NCBI GenBank assembly: GCA_029167225.1
Contig: JARFNK010000038.1
Location: forward strand, 1-34,119
Length of the DNA stretch: 34,119 nt
From: Sphingobium arseniciresistens
GTDB lineage: Bacteria; Pseudomonadota; Alphaproteobacteria; Sphingomonadales; Sphingomonadaceae
Reading direction: 5' to 3'
Below are positions 1 to 9,169 of the stretch, in pieces. Made by a program: the position numbers and the translations under genes. The stretch's first letter is position 1. The number at the start of each line of letters is the position of its first letter. The notes under the pieces are model-generated. The model saw only the letters and a list, made by a program, of their open reading frames with translations. It searched no databases and was not told where the DNA came from.

Positions 1-796
1 CATCGTCAATACCGAATGCCACGTTCCCAAAACGTTCTCCGACTTGGCCAAAATCGCAGCTTGGGGCCGACTGGGCCTGATACGCGCGTACTGCGCTATC
101 AGCTTGCCGCGCTCACCCGATCCGAGATCGAGGGCAGGGGAGCCGCCGGGCCAACCTTTCCCGTAAGTACCATCGCACATGATCGTTCCGCCCAAGCCCG
201 CAGGGCGAGGTCGGAAAATCTAGCGGCCCTCTGGCGTGCTGGTCCCAGCGTCGCGCTGTTCGCAGAAGCCGAGTTGGCCCCCACTCTGGATCTGTTCGCC
301 AATGCCGAGCGCGCACGCGAAGGCGTGATCGGTGAGGCCCAACTCACGGCCGAGCTGGCGGCACTGCACGGAAAGCTCGGCGATCGCATCGAGGCGGGCG
401 AACGCCCGTCGCTCCCAATTGGTCTGGAGGTGGATGCGGGTGCGCGTTCGCCCGCAATCGAAGGCGATGAGCACCGCTTAGGGGTGAATCTGGTTGGCAG
501 GTCAGGGCTCCGTTGGCGGGAGCCCTGATCCGAGGCGACCAAGTTCGTCAAGAATCTCGGTAAAGATAGCGGCATTCATCCAAGTCGATCCATATGGGGC
601 GATACGGATCTTCGATTTTTTCGAACCAATTCCTCAATCTCATACGGTCAGCCGCAGCATCTTCCTGATCGCGGCTCGGACCCTCGCCTCCGAAACACCC
701 TATACCTGATCGATAGACGCCCAAGGCAGCGAACGGTCGATCATCCGCCGCCTCGTTCCAATGGCCTTGCCAGCAAATCCGTGGGTGCGGGCCGCG
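1..796. other. Region without a recognisable gene
   Basis: I find no protein family here. A plus-strand frame is open from 16 to 528 (170 codons). A minus-strand frame from a GTG at 474 to a stop at 220 (84 codons) has a strongly GC-rich third position, as real genes in this window do, but its product matches nothing I know. The two overlap, so at most one is real, and either could be a relic. A 9-bp inverted repeat, CAGGGCTCC (503-511) and GGAGCCCTG (519-527), forms a hairpin at the end of the plus frame and could be a terminator, though no T-run follows. From 530 to 796 every frame is short and nothing is supported. Confidence 0.35.
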
Positions 797-1348
797 TCAG
801 GTGTGCCGATCCACAAGATCGCCCGGATAGTCGATATCGCGCAGTTCCCGCCGTGATGCCTCGACCATGACAGCATGGGCGAGAAGCGACCGCGCGCCCA
901 TTTCGCCCTTGAGGGCGTCGAGCGCATCGAACCAACTGCTGCCGAAAACGGCCGGCGGCATGCGACGGCCGCCGGTGCTGGAGGCGAGGATGGAATCGGG
1001 ACCGCTCAGGCCGTCGAGCAGGCAACGAAAATGGGCGATGGACACAAATGGCATGTCGGCGAGGCCGATAAGAACGGCGTCCATACCGGCTTTGCGCGCT
1101 GCGCCGACGCCCAGGCGGATGGAATGTGAGAGGCCTCTCTCCGGCTCCGGATTGCGGATCGCGAGAAACTCAGCCGGCCAGGCGAGGCCTGCGCCGCCGG
1201 TCACGACGATCCGGGCCTTGAGATCCAGGTTCATCAAGGTGCGGGCGGCATGATGGCCCAACGGAATGGCGTCCAGCATCGCCGCCAACTTGTCTGCCCC
1301 AAACCGGCTCGACAAGCCCGCCGCCAGGAGAACCGCCGCGACCTTCAT
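797..1348 (-). CDS. MocA-like molybdenum cofactor nucleotidyltransferase
   Basis: A 183-residue NTP-transferase-like protein. The N-terminal signature LAAGLSSRFGADK (residues 8-20) is the nucleotide-binding loop of the MobA/MocA group, and LADMP (96-100) is the second conserved motif, with the metal-binding Asp. Enzymes of this type attach CMP (MocA) or GMP (MobA) to molybdopterin. The MocA form serves xanthine-dehydrogenase-family hydroxylases, which fits the Mo hydroxylase encoded upstream on the same strand (12133-14316). It is the last gene of the catabolic run, about 110 bp beyond the cytochrome gene. Its length is typical of short MocA-like proteins. CMP specificity is inferred from context. 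Confidence 0.85.
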   Translation of the reverse strand: MKVAAVLLAAGLSSRFGADKLAAMLDAIPLGHHAARTLMNLDLKARIVVTGGAGLAWPAEFLAIRNPEPERGLSHSIRLGVGAARKAGMDAVLIGLADMPFVSIAHFRCLLDGLSGPDSILASSTGGRRMPPAVFGSSWFDALDALKGEMGARSLLAHAVMVEASRRELRDIDYPGDLVDRHT

Positions 1349-1457
1349 GATCGTCCGGCCGGCATGGGATCATGATCGCGACGGCCAGTCGGGACCAGTG
1401 AGCGGGGCTGCCGCACGCCACAAGCACTCGACCATCGCGCCGGCCAGCCGCTTGCGA

Positions 1458-1835
1458 TCATTTCGCGTGCAACCCCTTCAACCAGGCGATCAACGCTGCG
1501 CGCCTGGCAGGATCGGGCACGCTGATCGTCATGCGCGTTCCCGGGACTTTTCTGATCGGTGCGGCGAGAAAGGCGTCCAGCGTCCTGTCGTCCCAGCGCA
1601 GCTTCGACGCCTTGAGTGCGGAGGAATAATTGAACCCGGGCGCGGTTCCGGCCAGACGGCCGTACACGCCATTAAGGTTCGGGCCGACACCGCTGGGCAC
1701 GCCCTTCTGCACCGTGTGGCAGGCCATGCACTGGTTGGCGGCGGGCGGCACTGCAGGAGATGCCGCCAACGGGGTCAGGGCCGACAAGGCGAGGACGAGG
1801 GGAACCAGGGCGGCAATCATGGGAGCGGGTTTCAT
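1458..1835 (-). CDS. Periplasmic class I cytochrome c
   Basis: A 125-residue small cytochrome c. Residues 1-25 are a hydrophobic Sec signal peptide ending near an ALA/AAS-type cleavage site. The haem site is CMACH (Cys36, Cys39, His40), and Met102 in PGTRM is the likely sixth ligand. GPNLNGVYGR (51-60) is the conserved segment after the haem motif in this family. AAGGACG lies just upstream of the ATG as ribosome binding site. A cytochrome c next to a FAD-less two-subunit Mo hydroxylase is a familiar arrangement, and this one most likely accepts electrons from the enzyme encoded at 11619-14316. That pairing is inferred, since the two loci are about 10 kb apart in the same cluster. Confidence 0.87.
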   Translation of the reverse strand: MKPAPMIAALVPLVLALSALTPLAASPAVPPAANQCMACHTVQKGVPSGVGPNLNGVYGRLAGTAPGFNYSSALKASKLRWDDRTLDAFLAAPIRKVPGTRMTISVPDPARRAALIAWLKGLHAK

Positions 1836-1959
1836 GCGACGTCCTTATCTTCATTGCCTGACACAGGGCTTCGTCTGCGAAATGCCATCTTGAGGGATGC
1901 AGGCCTTTGGAGATTCATCGATTTTGGAGCCGTAGCGCCGCCATAGACTTACGCCGGCG

Positions 1960-2985
1960 CTATTGTCGCGCCAGCATATCGAGCGCCACATCCACGATCA
2001 TGTCTTCCTGACCACCGACCATTTTGCGGCGCCCGAGTTCAACGAGGATCGAGCGGGTATCGATGCCATATTCGTCGCTCGCTTTCTCGGCGTGGCGCAG
2101 GAACGAACTGTAGACACCGGCATAGCCCAGGGTGAGGGTTTCCCGATCCACCTGGACCGGGCGGTCCTGCAACGGACGGACCAGTTCCTCCGCTGCGTCC
2201 ATCAGCGCGAACAGATCGCAGCCATGGGTCCAGCCCATGCGGTCGGCGGCCGCAATAAAGACCTCGAGCGGCGCATTACCGGCGCCGGCGCCCATTCCGG
2301 CGAGGCTGGCATCGACCCGGACAGCGCCACCCTGCACGGCGACGATGCTGTTCGCCACCCCCAGGCTCAGATTGTGGTGAGCATGCACTCCGCGCTGGGT
2401 TTCGGGCTTCAGGACCCGGTCATAGGCGGCAAGCCGCGCGGCATATTGGTCCATGGTCATGGCGCCGCCGGAATCGGTGACATAGACGCAGTGCGCGCCA
2501 TAATCCTCCATGAGCTTCGCCTGGCTGGCAAGCGCGTCGGGCGCGCTCATATGGCTCATCATCAGGAAACCCGAGACGTCCATGCCGAGATCGCGCGCAG
2601 CCTCGATATGCTGCTTCGAAACGTCCGCTTCGGTACAATGCGTCGCCACGCGCACGGACCGCACGCCCATCGCATAAGCGCGCTTCAGATCATGCACCGT
2701 GCCGATGCCGGGTAAGAGCAGCGTGGTCAGCACGGCTTTCTCAAGCACCTCCGCCACTGCGCTGATCCAGTCCCAGTCGGTGTGCGCGCCGAAGCCATAG
2801 TTGAAGCTGGAGCCGGACAGGCCGTCACCATGCGCAACCTCGATCGCATCCACCCCCGCGGCGTCGAGCGCCTTTGCGATCGAACGGACATGCTCGATCC
2901 CATATTGATGACGGATGGCATGCATGCCGTCGCGCAGGGTGACGTCCTGAATGTAGAGCCTTCCGGCTGCCGGATCGATGGTCAT
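1960..2985 (-). CDS. dmpG: 4-hydroxy-2-oxovalerate aldolase
   Basis: A 341-residue DmpG/BphI/MhpE-family aldolase that splits 4-hydroxy-2-oxopentanoate into pyruvate and acetaldehyde, with a divalent metal ion. The N-terminal [12 protein letters not shown] (residues 16-27) carries the conserved Arg, Asp and catalytic His. [11 protein letters not shown] near residue 200 carries the two metal-binding His, and the [13 protein letters not shown] loop is also typical. Length is normal for the family. Its ATG overlaps the stop of the acetaldehyde dehydrogenase gene by 4 bp (ATGA), so the two are probably translationally coupled. In this family the two proteins form a complex that channels acetaldehyde. 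Last step of the lower meta-cleavage pathway. Confidence 0.95.
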   Translation of the reverse strand: MTIDPAAGRLYIQDVTLRDGMHAIRHQYGIEHVRSIAKALDAAGVDAIEVAHGDGLSGSSFNYGFGAHTDWDWISAVAEVLEKAVLTTLLLPGIGTVHDLKRAYAMGVRSVRVATHCTEADVSKQHIEAARDLGMDVSGFLMMSHMSAPDALASQAKLMEDYGAHCVYVTDSGGAMTMDQYAARLAAYDRVLKPETQRGVHAHHNLSLGVANSIVAVQGGAVRVDASLAGMGAGAGNAPLEVFIAAADRMGWTHGCDLFALMDAAEELVRPLQDRPVQVDRETLTLGYAGVYSSFLRHAEKASDEYGIDTRSILVELGRRKMVGGQEDMIVDVALDMLARQ

Positions 2986-3938
2986 GCAGCGGTCCTTTCA
3001 TGCATGCGCAGCGCGATCTTCTCGGCGGTCCTGAGCGCCGCCGAGGTCATGATGTCGAGATTGCCGGCATAAGCGGGGAGGTAGTGTGCCGCGCCTTCCA
3101 CCTCGAGGAACACGGAAACCTTGAGGCCGGTAAGGTCGCCGTCCATTTCGGGTATCCGCAACGGGCGGTTCTGGCCGATCCGCTCGAACTGCACTGCCTG
3201 CTTGAGACGATAGCCGGGGACATAGGCCTGCACCTGGGCCACCATGTCCTCGACCGACCGGCGGATCGCATCCTGGTCGGCCTCTTCGCACAGGCAATAG
3301 ACCGTGTCCCGCATGATGAGCGGTGGCTCTGCCGGGTTCAGGATGATGATCGCCTTGCCGCGTCCAGCACCGCCCACGGCGACGATCGCCTGCGATGTCG
3401 TTTCGGTGAACTCATCGATATTGGCGCGCGTCCCCGGCCCCGCGCTCTTGCTGGAAATCGAGGCGACAATCTCACCATAATATACCTTTGCCACCCGATT
3501 CACCGCGGCGACGATCGGGATCGTCGCCTGCCCGCCGCAGGTGACCATATTGACGTTGGGGGCGTCGAGACAGGCATCCCCGTTCACCGGCGGGACGACA
3601 TAGGGTCCGATCGCAGCGGGCGTGAGATCGACCATCCGCTTGCCGGCGGCAAGCACCAGCTCGCTGTTGCGCTTGTGCGCACCCGCACTGGTCGCGTCGA
3701 AGACAATGTCGATATCCTCGAACTGCGGCATCGCGATCAGGCCGTCAATTCCCTCATGGGTCGTCGGGACGCCTAGTCGCTGCGCGCGCGCCAGGCCGTC
3801 GGATTGGGGATCGATTCCCACCATCGCGCCCATTTCGAGGACGTTGGACAAACGCATCACCTTGATCATCAGATCGGTGCCGATATTGCCTGAGCCGATG
3901 ATCGCGACCCTGGCCTTGCGTACAACTGCTTCGCCCAT
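2982..3938 (-). CDS. dmpF: Acetaldehyde dehydrogenase, acetylating
   Basis: Converts acetaldehyde, NAD+ and CoA to acetyl-CoA (DmpF/MhpF/BphJ family). Seen: N-terminal Rossmann motif [16 protein letters not shown], the nucleophile Cys in [16 protein letters not shown], and the [14 protein letters not shown] segment typical of the family. The open frame runs up to 3998, but the ATG at 3938 (MGEAVV...) is chosen: it gives 318 residues, places the Rossmann motif at the usual position, and lies one base past the stop of the hydratase gene. The gene overlaps the aldolase start by 4 bp. It works physically with the aldolase in this pathway. Confidence 0.95.
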   Translation of the reverse strand: MGEAVVRKARVAIIGSGNIGTDLMIKVMRLSNVLEMGAMVGIDPQSDGLARAQRLGVPTTHEGIDGLIAMPQFEDIDIVFDATSAGAHKRNSELVLAAGKRMVDLTPAAIGPYVVPPVNGDACLDAPNVNMVTCGGQATIPIVAAVNRVAKVYYGEIVASISSKSAGPGTRANIDEFTETTSQAIVAVGGAGRGKAIIILNPAEPPLIMRDTVYCLCEEADQDAIRRSVEDMVAQVQAYVPGYRLKQAVQFERIGQNRPLRIPEMDGDLTGLKVSVFLEVEGAAHYLPAYAGNLDIMTSAALRTAEKIALRMHERTAA

Positions 3939-3939
3939 G

Positions 3940-4725
3940 TCAGACCCCCGTGAAAGAAAAAGAACAGGCGCCGACCCCGGCGATATCGGCACGAACATGA
4001 GCGCCGGCCTTCAGCGCGGCCATCGGCCCGAGCGCGCCCGCGAGCAGGATATCGCCGGCTTTCAGCGGTTCGCCGCGCCGGGCCAGCGTTCGGGCCAGCC
4101 AGGCGGCGGCGTTCAGCGGATTGCCGAGCGCTGCAGCGCCCACGCCGGTCGAAACCACGTTGCCGTCGATGCGCATCTCCATTGCCGCTCCTTCCAGGTC
4201 GATCCCGGCCAGCGGCAGGCCCTGATCGGCCAGCACGAAGAAGGCCGAGGAACCGTTGTCGGCCACGGTGTCAGCGAAAGAAATCTTCCAGTCGGCGATC
4301 CGGCTGTCGACGATCTCGATCGCGGCGTGGACGCTGGCGACCGCGGCAGCGACCTCGTCCGGCGTCGTATCCTTCGAGGGCAGGTCCGCTCCCAGCACGA
4401 AGGCGATCTCCGCCTCGGCCTTCGCCTGGATGCAGCGCGCCGGATCGAGCAGACCGCCGTCGGTCACCTGCATGTCGGCGAACAGCACACCGAAATCGGG
4501 CTGGTCGACGCCCAGCTGTTGCTGCACCGCCGCGGCGGTCAGCCCTGCCTTGCGGCCGATGATCCGGCGGCCCTGGCTTTCCCAGAACCGGGTGTTGATT
4601 GCCTGAACGGCATAGGCGCCCGCCGCATCGACGGGTTCCAGACAGTCGCGCAGCGGCGGCACGGCGCCGGTGGCATAGGCATCGCGCAAGCGTTGCGCGG
4701 CACGCTCATGAAGGGGGTTGGTCAT
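3940..4725 (-). CDS. dmpE: 2-hydroxypenta-2,4-dienoate hydratase
   Basis: A 261-residue protein of the DmpE/MhpD/BphH family, which adds water to 2-hydroxypenta-2,4-dienoate to give 4-hydroxy-2-oxovalerate. [11 protein letters not shown] and [11 protein letters not shown] carry the three acidic metal ligands expected in this fold, and the C-terminal [12 protein letters not shown] region is also typical. The frame is open upstream to 5418, but that part is a shadow of the M20 gene. The ATG at 4725 (MTNPLHERA) gives exactly the family length and lies 8 bp after the M20 stop. Its stop is 1 bp from the acetaldehyde dehydrogenase start. It acts between the C-C hydrolase and the aldolase. Confidence 0.95.
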   Translation of the reverse strand: MTNPLHERAAQRLRDAYATGAVPPLRDCLEPVDAAGAYAVQAINTRFWESQGRRIIGRKAGLTAAAVQQQLGVDQPDFGVLFADMQVTDGGLLDPARCIQAKAEAEIAFVLGADLPSKDTTPDEVAAAVASVHAAIEIVDSRIADWKISFADTVADNGSSAFFVLADQGLPLAGIDLEGAAMEMRIDGNVVSTGVGAAALGNPLNAAAWLARTLARRGEPLKAGDILLAGALGPMAALKAGAHVRADIAGVGACSFSFTGV

Positions 4726-4733
4726 TGTATCTT

Positions 4734-6062
4734 TCACGATCCCAGTCCCAGCGCATCGCGCTTGCGGGTGAGTGTATCGATGCTGCACAGCAGGATCTTG
4801 CGGATGCACGGGAGCAGGTCGGGGACATAGGTGGCGCCCATCCCGCCCAGCCCTTCGGAAACCGGCTCGGGCGAGTTCTGGGCCGGCCACGGCCAGCCGA
4901 TCCGGGCGGTGGGAATTCCAAGCCGGCGCAGCGCAGCGCCGTCGGTCTGCCCGCCCAGCGGATCGGGGACGCCATGAGGCCGCCCCTCGACATGCTCCCA
5001 GCTGCGCAGCGCGGACTGGACGATCCAGTTGTCGGGATCGGTCGTGCCGCCGGGAACCGAGCCATACATTTCCCAGTCGGCGTCGATGTCGGGATGGCGC
5101 GCGCGGAAGTCTGCCATGAACTGCGCGAACTGCGCCTTGACCTCGGCGGGGCTGGTGCGCGGGTTGATCCTGATGTCGAACCACAATTCGGTGACCGCGC
5201 TGGGGAAAGCGGGCCGCTCGGGCCACCCGGCGCGAACGCCCGATATCCAGCCGTGCGGATAGACATTCCCCGAGCGGTTGCGCTCGGCATAGGCGATGAT
5301 CCACTGCTCGAGTTCGGGGATCATCACGGCTGCGGGCAGGATCGAACTGCGGAACTCGGGAACGCCGCGCGGGATGCCCGCATAGCCGAGTGTTCCCTTG
5401 AGCCGGACCTTGAACCACCCCATGCCCGGCTCTTCGTTATAGACCCAGTTCCAGGGCTTCATGATGAGCGCGAAATCGGCGGCCATGCCACGATGGAACA
5501 GATGCTGAAGCCCACTGCTCATCCCTGCCTGATTGCGCTCGGGGATGGTCGTGGGCATGCCCCCGTCGCACAGACCGACGACGAGGTCGCCGACGAGCGG
5601 CACGTCCGCCTCGATCAGCGCCGTCGCGACTTCGACCATGCTGGCGACCATCGCCTTGGGATTGGAGGATCCCAGGCCATAGACCCAGTCGCCGACCATA
5701 TGGGCCGATGGATGGAGGTCCACGAACCCCTTTTCGCCCGCCCAGGGATAGTCGCTCTCGTTCGCTTCCAGATGCGTGTCGATCGGCGAATAAAGCAGCA
5801 GGGCTGCCCCGCCGCCAGAACCTCGCCGCTCACCCAGCACATTGACGGACATGTCCGACATGCGGTCGATCCGGGTGCGCAGACCAATCCGCTCGAGATG
5901 GTCCGCGAGGAAATCGGCAACGGCGCGCGTGTCGCCTGTCGGCGAGTGGATGTCGGTGAGATCGAACAGCAATTGCTTCACCCGATCGGGATTGATCTTC
6001 GCGCTTGCGAGGGCGAACGCGTCGAGCTGAGCCCTTTCGATACCGTCTTCATTGGGTGCCAT
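4734..6062 (-). CDS. M20-family peptidase/deacylase-like protein with unusual active site
   Basis: A 442-residue protein with the overall M20 (ArgE/DapE/carboxypeptidase G2) layout. At each position where M20 enzymes carry a zinc ligand or the catalytic Glu, this protein differs. The HxD motif reads SPID (residues 92-95); the bridging Asp of the GxxxxDxK stretch is Asn134 (SSNPKA); the Glu-Glu pair is replaced by DGGM (166-169); the EP motif is KPW with Lys202; the dimer-domain His is Tyr227 (KGTLGYAG); and the last His falls at GGMGATYV. The reading frame is intact, with normal codon use and operon position, so this is not simple decay. It may hydrolyse by another mechanism or serve a non-catalytic role. 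It abuts the amidase gene with no gap, which suggests a joint job on an amide intermediate. Function inferred only. Confidence 0.75.
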   Translation of the reverse strand: MAPNEDGIERAQLDAFALASAKINPDRVKQLLFDLTDIHSPTGDTRAVADFLADHLERIGLRTRIDRMSDMSVNVLGERRGSGGGAALLLYSPIDTHLEANESDYPWAGEKGFVDLHPSAHMVGDWVYGLGSSNPKAMVASMVEVATALIEADVPLVGDLVVGLCDGGMPTTIPERNQAGMSSGLQHLFHRGMAADFALIMKPWNWVYNEEPGMGWFKVRLKGTLGYAGIPRGVPEFRSSILPAAVMIPELEQWIIAYAERNRSGNVYPHGWISGVRAGWPERPAFPSAVTELWFDIRINPRTSPAEVKAQFAQFMADFRARHPDIDADWEMYGSVPGGTTDPDNWIVQSALRSWEHVEGRPHGVPDPLGGQTDGAALRRLGIPTARIGWPWPAQNSPEPVSEGLGGMGATYVPDLLPCIRKILLCSIDTLTRKRDALGLGS

Positions 6063-7253
6063 TCAAACCTCCCTCAATGGGGCATGCGCCACGATTGCGG
6101 CCGCATTCGAAAGCAGCTGCCGGTCCTGGCCGCGAGGCCCAATCATCTGAAGACCCAGCGGCAGGCCATCCTGTGTCCACGCCCCCGGGAAGCCGAGGCA
6201 TGGTACGCCCAGCGCCGTCCATATCCGCTGGAAGGCGGGGTCTCCGGTCGATCCGAGACCGAGCGGAGCCACGCCCGGCGCGCCGGGCAACAAGAGCAGA
6301 TCGACCGATGCGAACAACGCGTGTGACCGTGCCACGCCGTCGCGCTGCGTCTGTAGCGCATCACGATAGGATGACTCGGATTCCGCCGCGCCGGCGTCGA
6401 TGAAGGCGCGAAACACGTCGCTGACGAGGTCGGGATGCCGACGTCGGATATCGCCAAGCGCCACCCAGGCCTCACGCCGATGGATGATTTTCTGTGCCTC
6501 GGTCAGCGCAGCGACCTCCTCATCCGGTTCGATATTCACGACGGCTATCCCGGCATCGCCCAGGCGCGCGGCGAAATCGAACAGCGCCTGCCGCATGTTT
6601 TCCTCGGCCACAGGCCAGGCCGGGGATTGGCACAGGCCGACGGTGAGAGAGGTCGCTGGCGGCGGGAGCGCGGTTTCTCCGGAAAGGACGGCATCGGCCG
6701 CGATCAGCGGATCGAGCGCTCGGGCGAACAGGCCTAGCGTGTCGAGGCTGGGTGCCGTCGGCAGCACGCCTTCGAGCGGATAGCGCCCGAAGCTGGGCTT
6801 GAAACCGAGCACGCCGCAATAGCTGGCAGGGCGGATGACCGACCCTGCCGTCTGCGTGCCGAGCGCCAGATCGGCCTGGCCGTCCGCCACCACCGCGGCC
6901 GAGCCGCTCGACGAGCCTCCGGGCGTGCGGGCCGGCGCGTGTGGATTGACCGTGGGCCCGGGCGAGTAGGCGGCGAATTCCGCCGTCACCGTCTTGCCGA
7001 GTATCGCCGCTCCGGCCGTGCGCAGCAGCGCGACGGCTTTCGCATCGTCTGTCGCGACATTATCCCGGAAAATCGGTGAACCATGTGTTGTCGGCATACC
7101 GGCGACATCGATCACATCCTTGACGCCGAGGGTGAGGCCATGGAGCGGACCGCCGCCGCAGGCGTCCTGCGGCGCGAGATGCGCCCAGCCTTGCACGACG
7201 GCATCGCGCGCTACGATATCCTGAAGCGATTTCGGAGACATGGACACGATCAC
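6063..7253 (-). CDS. Amidase, amidase-signature family
   Basis: A 396-residue Ser-cisSer-Lys hydrolase. The triad is visible: Lys45 in GLTLGVKDVID, cis-Ser114 in PGGSSSGSAAV, and nucleophile Ser138 in TQTAGSVIRPAS. The family hydrolyses carboxamides (or carbamates and ureides) to acid plus ammonia or amine. No signal peptide is seen, so it is probably cytoplasmic. The first possible start, GTG at 7253, overlaps the extradiol gene stop by 4 bp (GTGA). An ATG at 7241 is the alternative, and neither has a strong ribosome site. Its place inside a ring-cleavage operon suggests it opens a lactam or removes an amide from the pathway substrate. The true substrate is unknown. Confidence 0.88.
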   Translation of the reverse strand: MIVSMSPKSLQDIVARDAVVQGWAHLAPQDACGGGPLHGLTLGVKDVIDVAGMPTTHGSPIFRDNVATDDAKAVALLRTAGAAILGKTVTAEFAAYSPGPTVNPHAPARTPGGSSSGSAAVVADGQADLALGTQTAGSVIRPASYCGVLGFKPSFGRYPLEGVLPTAPSLDTLGLFARALDPLIAADAVLSGETALPPPATSLTVGLCQSPAWPVAEENMRQALFDFAARLGDAGIAVVNIEPDEEVAALTEAQKIIHRREAWVALGDIRRRHPDLVSDVFRAFIDAGAAESESSYRDALQTQRDGVARSHALFASVDLLLLPGAPGVAPLGLGSTGDPAFQRIWTALGVPCLGFPGAWTQDGLPLGLQMIGPRGQDRQLLSNAAAIVAHAPLREV

Positions 7254-8119
7254 CCGCCGCCCGGCCGATGGCCCCAGAGCATGGGCGCATCATAGATCTT
7301 CACGTCCCAGTTCTCGTCGATTTCCCTGCCGCCGGTGCCGAACTCCAGCCAGAAGCCCGATGGCGTCTCGATGTAGAAGCTCTGCATATGGTCGTTGGAA
7401 TGCTTGCCCGGCTCGAGCTTCACCGGGAACTGCCGGTCGCGGATGCGGTCATAGGCATATCCCACATCGTCGATCGAGTTAGTCTCCAGCATGATATGCA
7501 TCAGCGTGCCCGCCGGGCAGCCGGGAGACTCCGCGAGCAGGGCAAGCGAATGATGGCGGCGGTTGCAGTGCAGGAAGACCGCATCATTGCCATCCCAGGA
7601 GATATAGTCGGAAACCTCGAACCCCATCACCTCGCGATAGAAATCCAGCGCCGCCTTGATGTCCTCGACCCAGTAGACGATGTGCCCCAGGCCCATGTCG
7701 TCGGTCTTGAAGCCACTCATCCCGTAGCGGGGAGAAAAGGGCGTGTTGGAGACGAGCGGCCCGTAGAAGATCTCGCAGTTCGCCTTGAGATGGGGGTCGG
7801 TATAACTGTACAGCGCCTTTACCTTGCGCTCGGAGCACAAGGCGGCGCTGCCCGCTTCGGTCCGGATTCCAAGATCGGTCAGGCGTTTGGCGAGCGCATC
7901 CAGCGCCGTCAGGGACTTCACCTCCCAGCCCATCGCGCGCAGGCTGTCCGTTGGGGCAGCGTAGAGCGAGAGGCGATGATGATGGGCGTCCATCCGGAAA
8001 TCGAGTGCCTCTGAAGACTGCGGGACCAGCTCGAGGCCGAACACATCCTCGAGCAGCACGCGCCAGCGCTCCGGATTGCTGACGTTGAAGGCGAGATATC
8101 CCAGATTGCTGATGGCCAC
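7250..8119 (-). CDS. Type I extradiol ring-cleavage dioxygenase (BphC-like)
   Basis: A 289-residue, two-domain vicinal-oxygen-chelate dioxygenase of the 2,3-dihydroxybiphenyl 1,2-dioxygenase group, which cleaves a catechol next to the hydroxyls using Fe(II). The metal ligands fall where the BphC family has them: His146 (GLGHIVYW), His208 (LMHIML) and Glu259 (FWLEFG). His241 and Tyr250 of the active site are also present (GKHSNDH, SFYIET). The open frame reaches 8410, but the family N-terminus (AISNLGYLAFNV) begins at a GTG at 8119 with AGGGGA just upstream, 16 bp after the reductase stop. Carbazole clusters usually have the two-subunit LigAB-type CarB instead, so the substrate here is likely different. 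Confidence 0.92.
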   Translation of the reverse strand: MAISNLGYLAFNVSNPERWRVLLEDVFGLELVPQSSEALDFRMDAHHHRLSLYAAPTDSLRAMGWEVKSLTALDALAKRLTDLGIRTEAGSAALCSERKVKALYSYTDPHLKANCEIFYGPLVSNTPFSPRYGMSGFKTDDMGLGHIVYWVEDIKAALDFYREVMGFEVSDYISWDGNDAVFLHCNRRHHSLALLAESPGCPAGTLMHIMLETNSIDDVGYAYDRIRDRQFPVKLEPGKHSNDHMQSFYIETPSGFWLEFGTGGREIDENWDVKIYDAPMLWGHRPGGG

Positions 8120-8135
8120 GGACGGTCCCCTGTCT

Positions 8136-9164
8136 TCATTCGCTCGCGACGAACTGTTCGGCGTGAATATTTTCCGGACTGAGGCCGAGGCTCTCGAGGC
8201 GCGCGCGGGCGGCGTGGATGAGCCCAGCCGGGCCGCACAGATAGGCGACGCTGCCGGGGTCCATTTCACCCAGCGCCTGCACGGGATTGCCCTTGAGCAG
8301 GCCGTCGGCGGGCTGGCCATGTTCGACCGAAATCCTGGCGGTGAGGCCGGGCATCCACATTTGCCGCAATTCGATTTCCTCGCGGAAGAACAGCCCCCTC
8401 TCGCCGGCACAACCGAAGCTCAGCAGGATCGGGGGCTTGCGTCCCGACCGTTCGCGGATTGCATCAATCATCGCCATCATCGGCGCGAGACCGGTTCCGC
8501 CGGCCACCATGACATGCGGGCGCTGGTCCTTGTCGGCGAGGAAGAAGGACCCGAACGCTCCCTCGATCTCAAGGACGTCGTCGCGCCTGGCCGAGCCGGT
8601 CAGCCATTTCGACATCGCGCCATCGGGCAGGAGGCGGATCAGCAGCTCGATGCGGGGCAGGGCGGATGGCGGGCTGGCGATTGAATAGCTGCGTTTCAGA
8701 TCCGTGCCGGGCACCTGCACCTGGATGTATTGCCCCGGCCGGAAGGCGATTTCGTCACCTTCTGCCAGTTCCAGCACCAGCTTCACCGCGTCCTCCGCGA
8801 TCCGCTCCACCGCATCGACGAAGGCGGAAGCCTTGCGCGGCCCATTGCCGCCCGCCGTGCTGGGATAGCCCAGCGCAAAATCGCAATCGCCGCTGGCCAT
8901 GGTGCGGCAGAGCAGCCGTCGGCCCTCGGCAACCTCGGACTGGAGCAGGGCGCTGGAGGCGCCTGTCATCATCTCGGCCGAGCCTTTCATAAGATCGGCA
9001 ACGCATGTAGAGCAGGCCCCGCTCCGGCACTGGAAAAGAACCGGCGCTCCAGCCTCGATTGCGGCATGAAGCACGGTTACCCCGGATTGCACCGGAAACC
9101 GATATTCCCTGCCGTCGCTGAACGACAGCCGGACCGAGGAGGGGGCGTCGCAAGTCTCCGACAT
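8136..9164 (-). CDS. Oxygenase reductase: [2Fe-2S] ferredoxin, FAD and NAD(P)H domains
   Basis: A 342-residue electron-transfer protein for the Rieske oxygenase. The N-terminal domain is a plant-type ferredoxin with CRSGACSTC and a later LLC supplying the four Cys. The middle FAD domain has RPGQYIQV and RSYSIASPP. The C-terminal NAD(P)H domain has GGTGLAPMMAM, a GCAGERGLFF segment and a closing CGPAGLI...HAEQF motif. This domain order matches class IB reductases such as BenC and OxoR. It means the system needs no separate ferredoxin, unlike carbazole dioxygenase (CarAa/Ac/Ad). The ATG at 9164 (MSETCDAP) is chosen over the longer open frame because it starts just before the ferredoxin domain and lies 5 bp past the oxygenase stop. 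Confidence 0.93.
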   Translation of the reverse strand: MSETCDAPSSVRLSFSDGREYRFPVQSGVTVLHAAIEAGAPVLFQCRSGACSTCVADLMKGSAEMMTGASSALLQSEVAEGRRLLCRTMASGDCDFALGYPSTAGGNGPRKASAFVDAVERIAEDAVKLVLELAEGDEIAFRPGQYIQVQVPGTDLKRSYSIASPPSALPRIELLIRLLPDGAMSKWLTGSARRDDVLEIEGAFGSFFLADKDQRPHVMVAGGTGLAPMMAMIDAIRERSGRKPPILLSFGCAGERGLFFREEIELRQMWMPGLTARISVEHGQPADGLLKGNPVQALGEMDPGSVAYLCGPAGLIHAARARLESLGLSPENIHAEQFVASE

Positions 9165-9169
9165 GCGCG

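Noticed and set aside
4726-5418. Upstream part of the long minus frame 3940-5418
   Set aside because: It is an alternate-frame shadow of the M20 gene. Family length and spacing place the hydratase start at 4725.
4599-6326. 575-codon plus-strand frame
   Set aside because: Antisense to the hydratase, M20 and amidase genes, which all have clear motifs; the frame has shadow-like composition.
7254-8410. 386-codon version of the extradiol dioxygenase
   Set aside because: The extra N-terminal part overlaps the reductase gene and has shadow composition. The family start fits the GTG at 8119.
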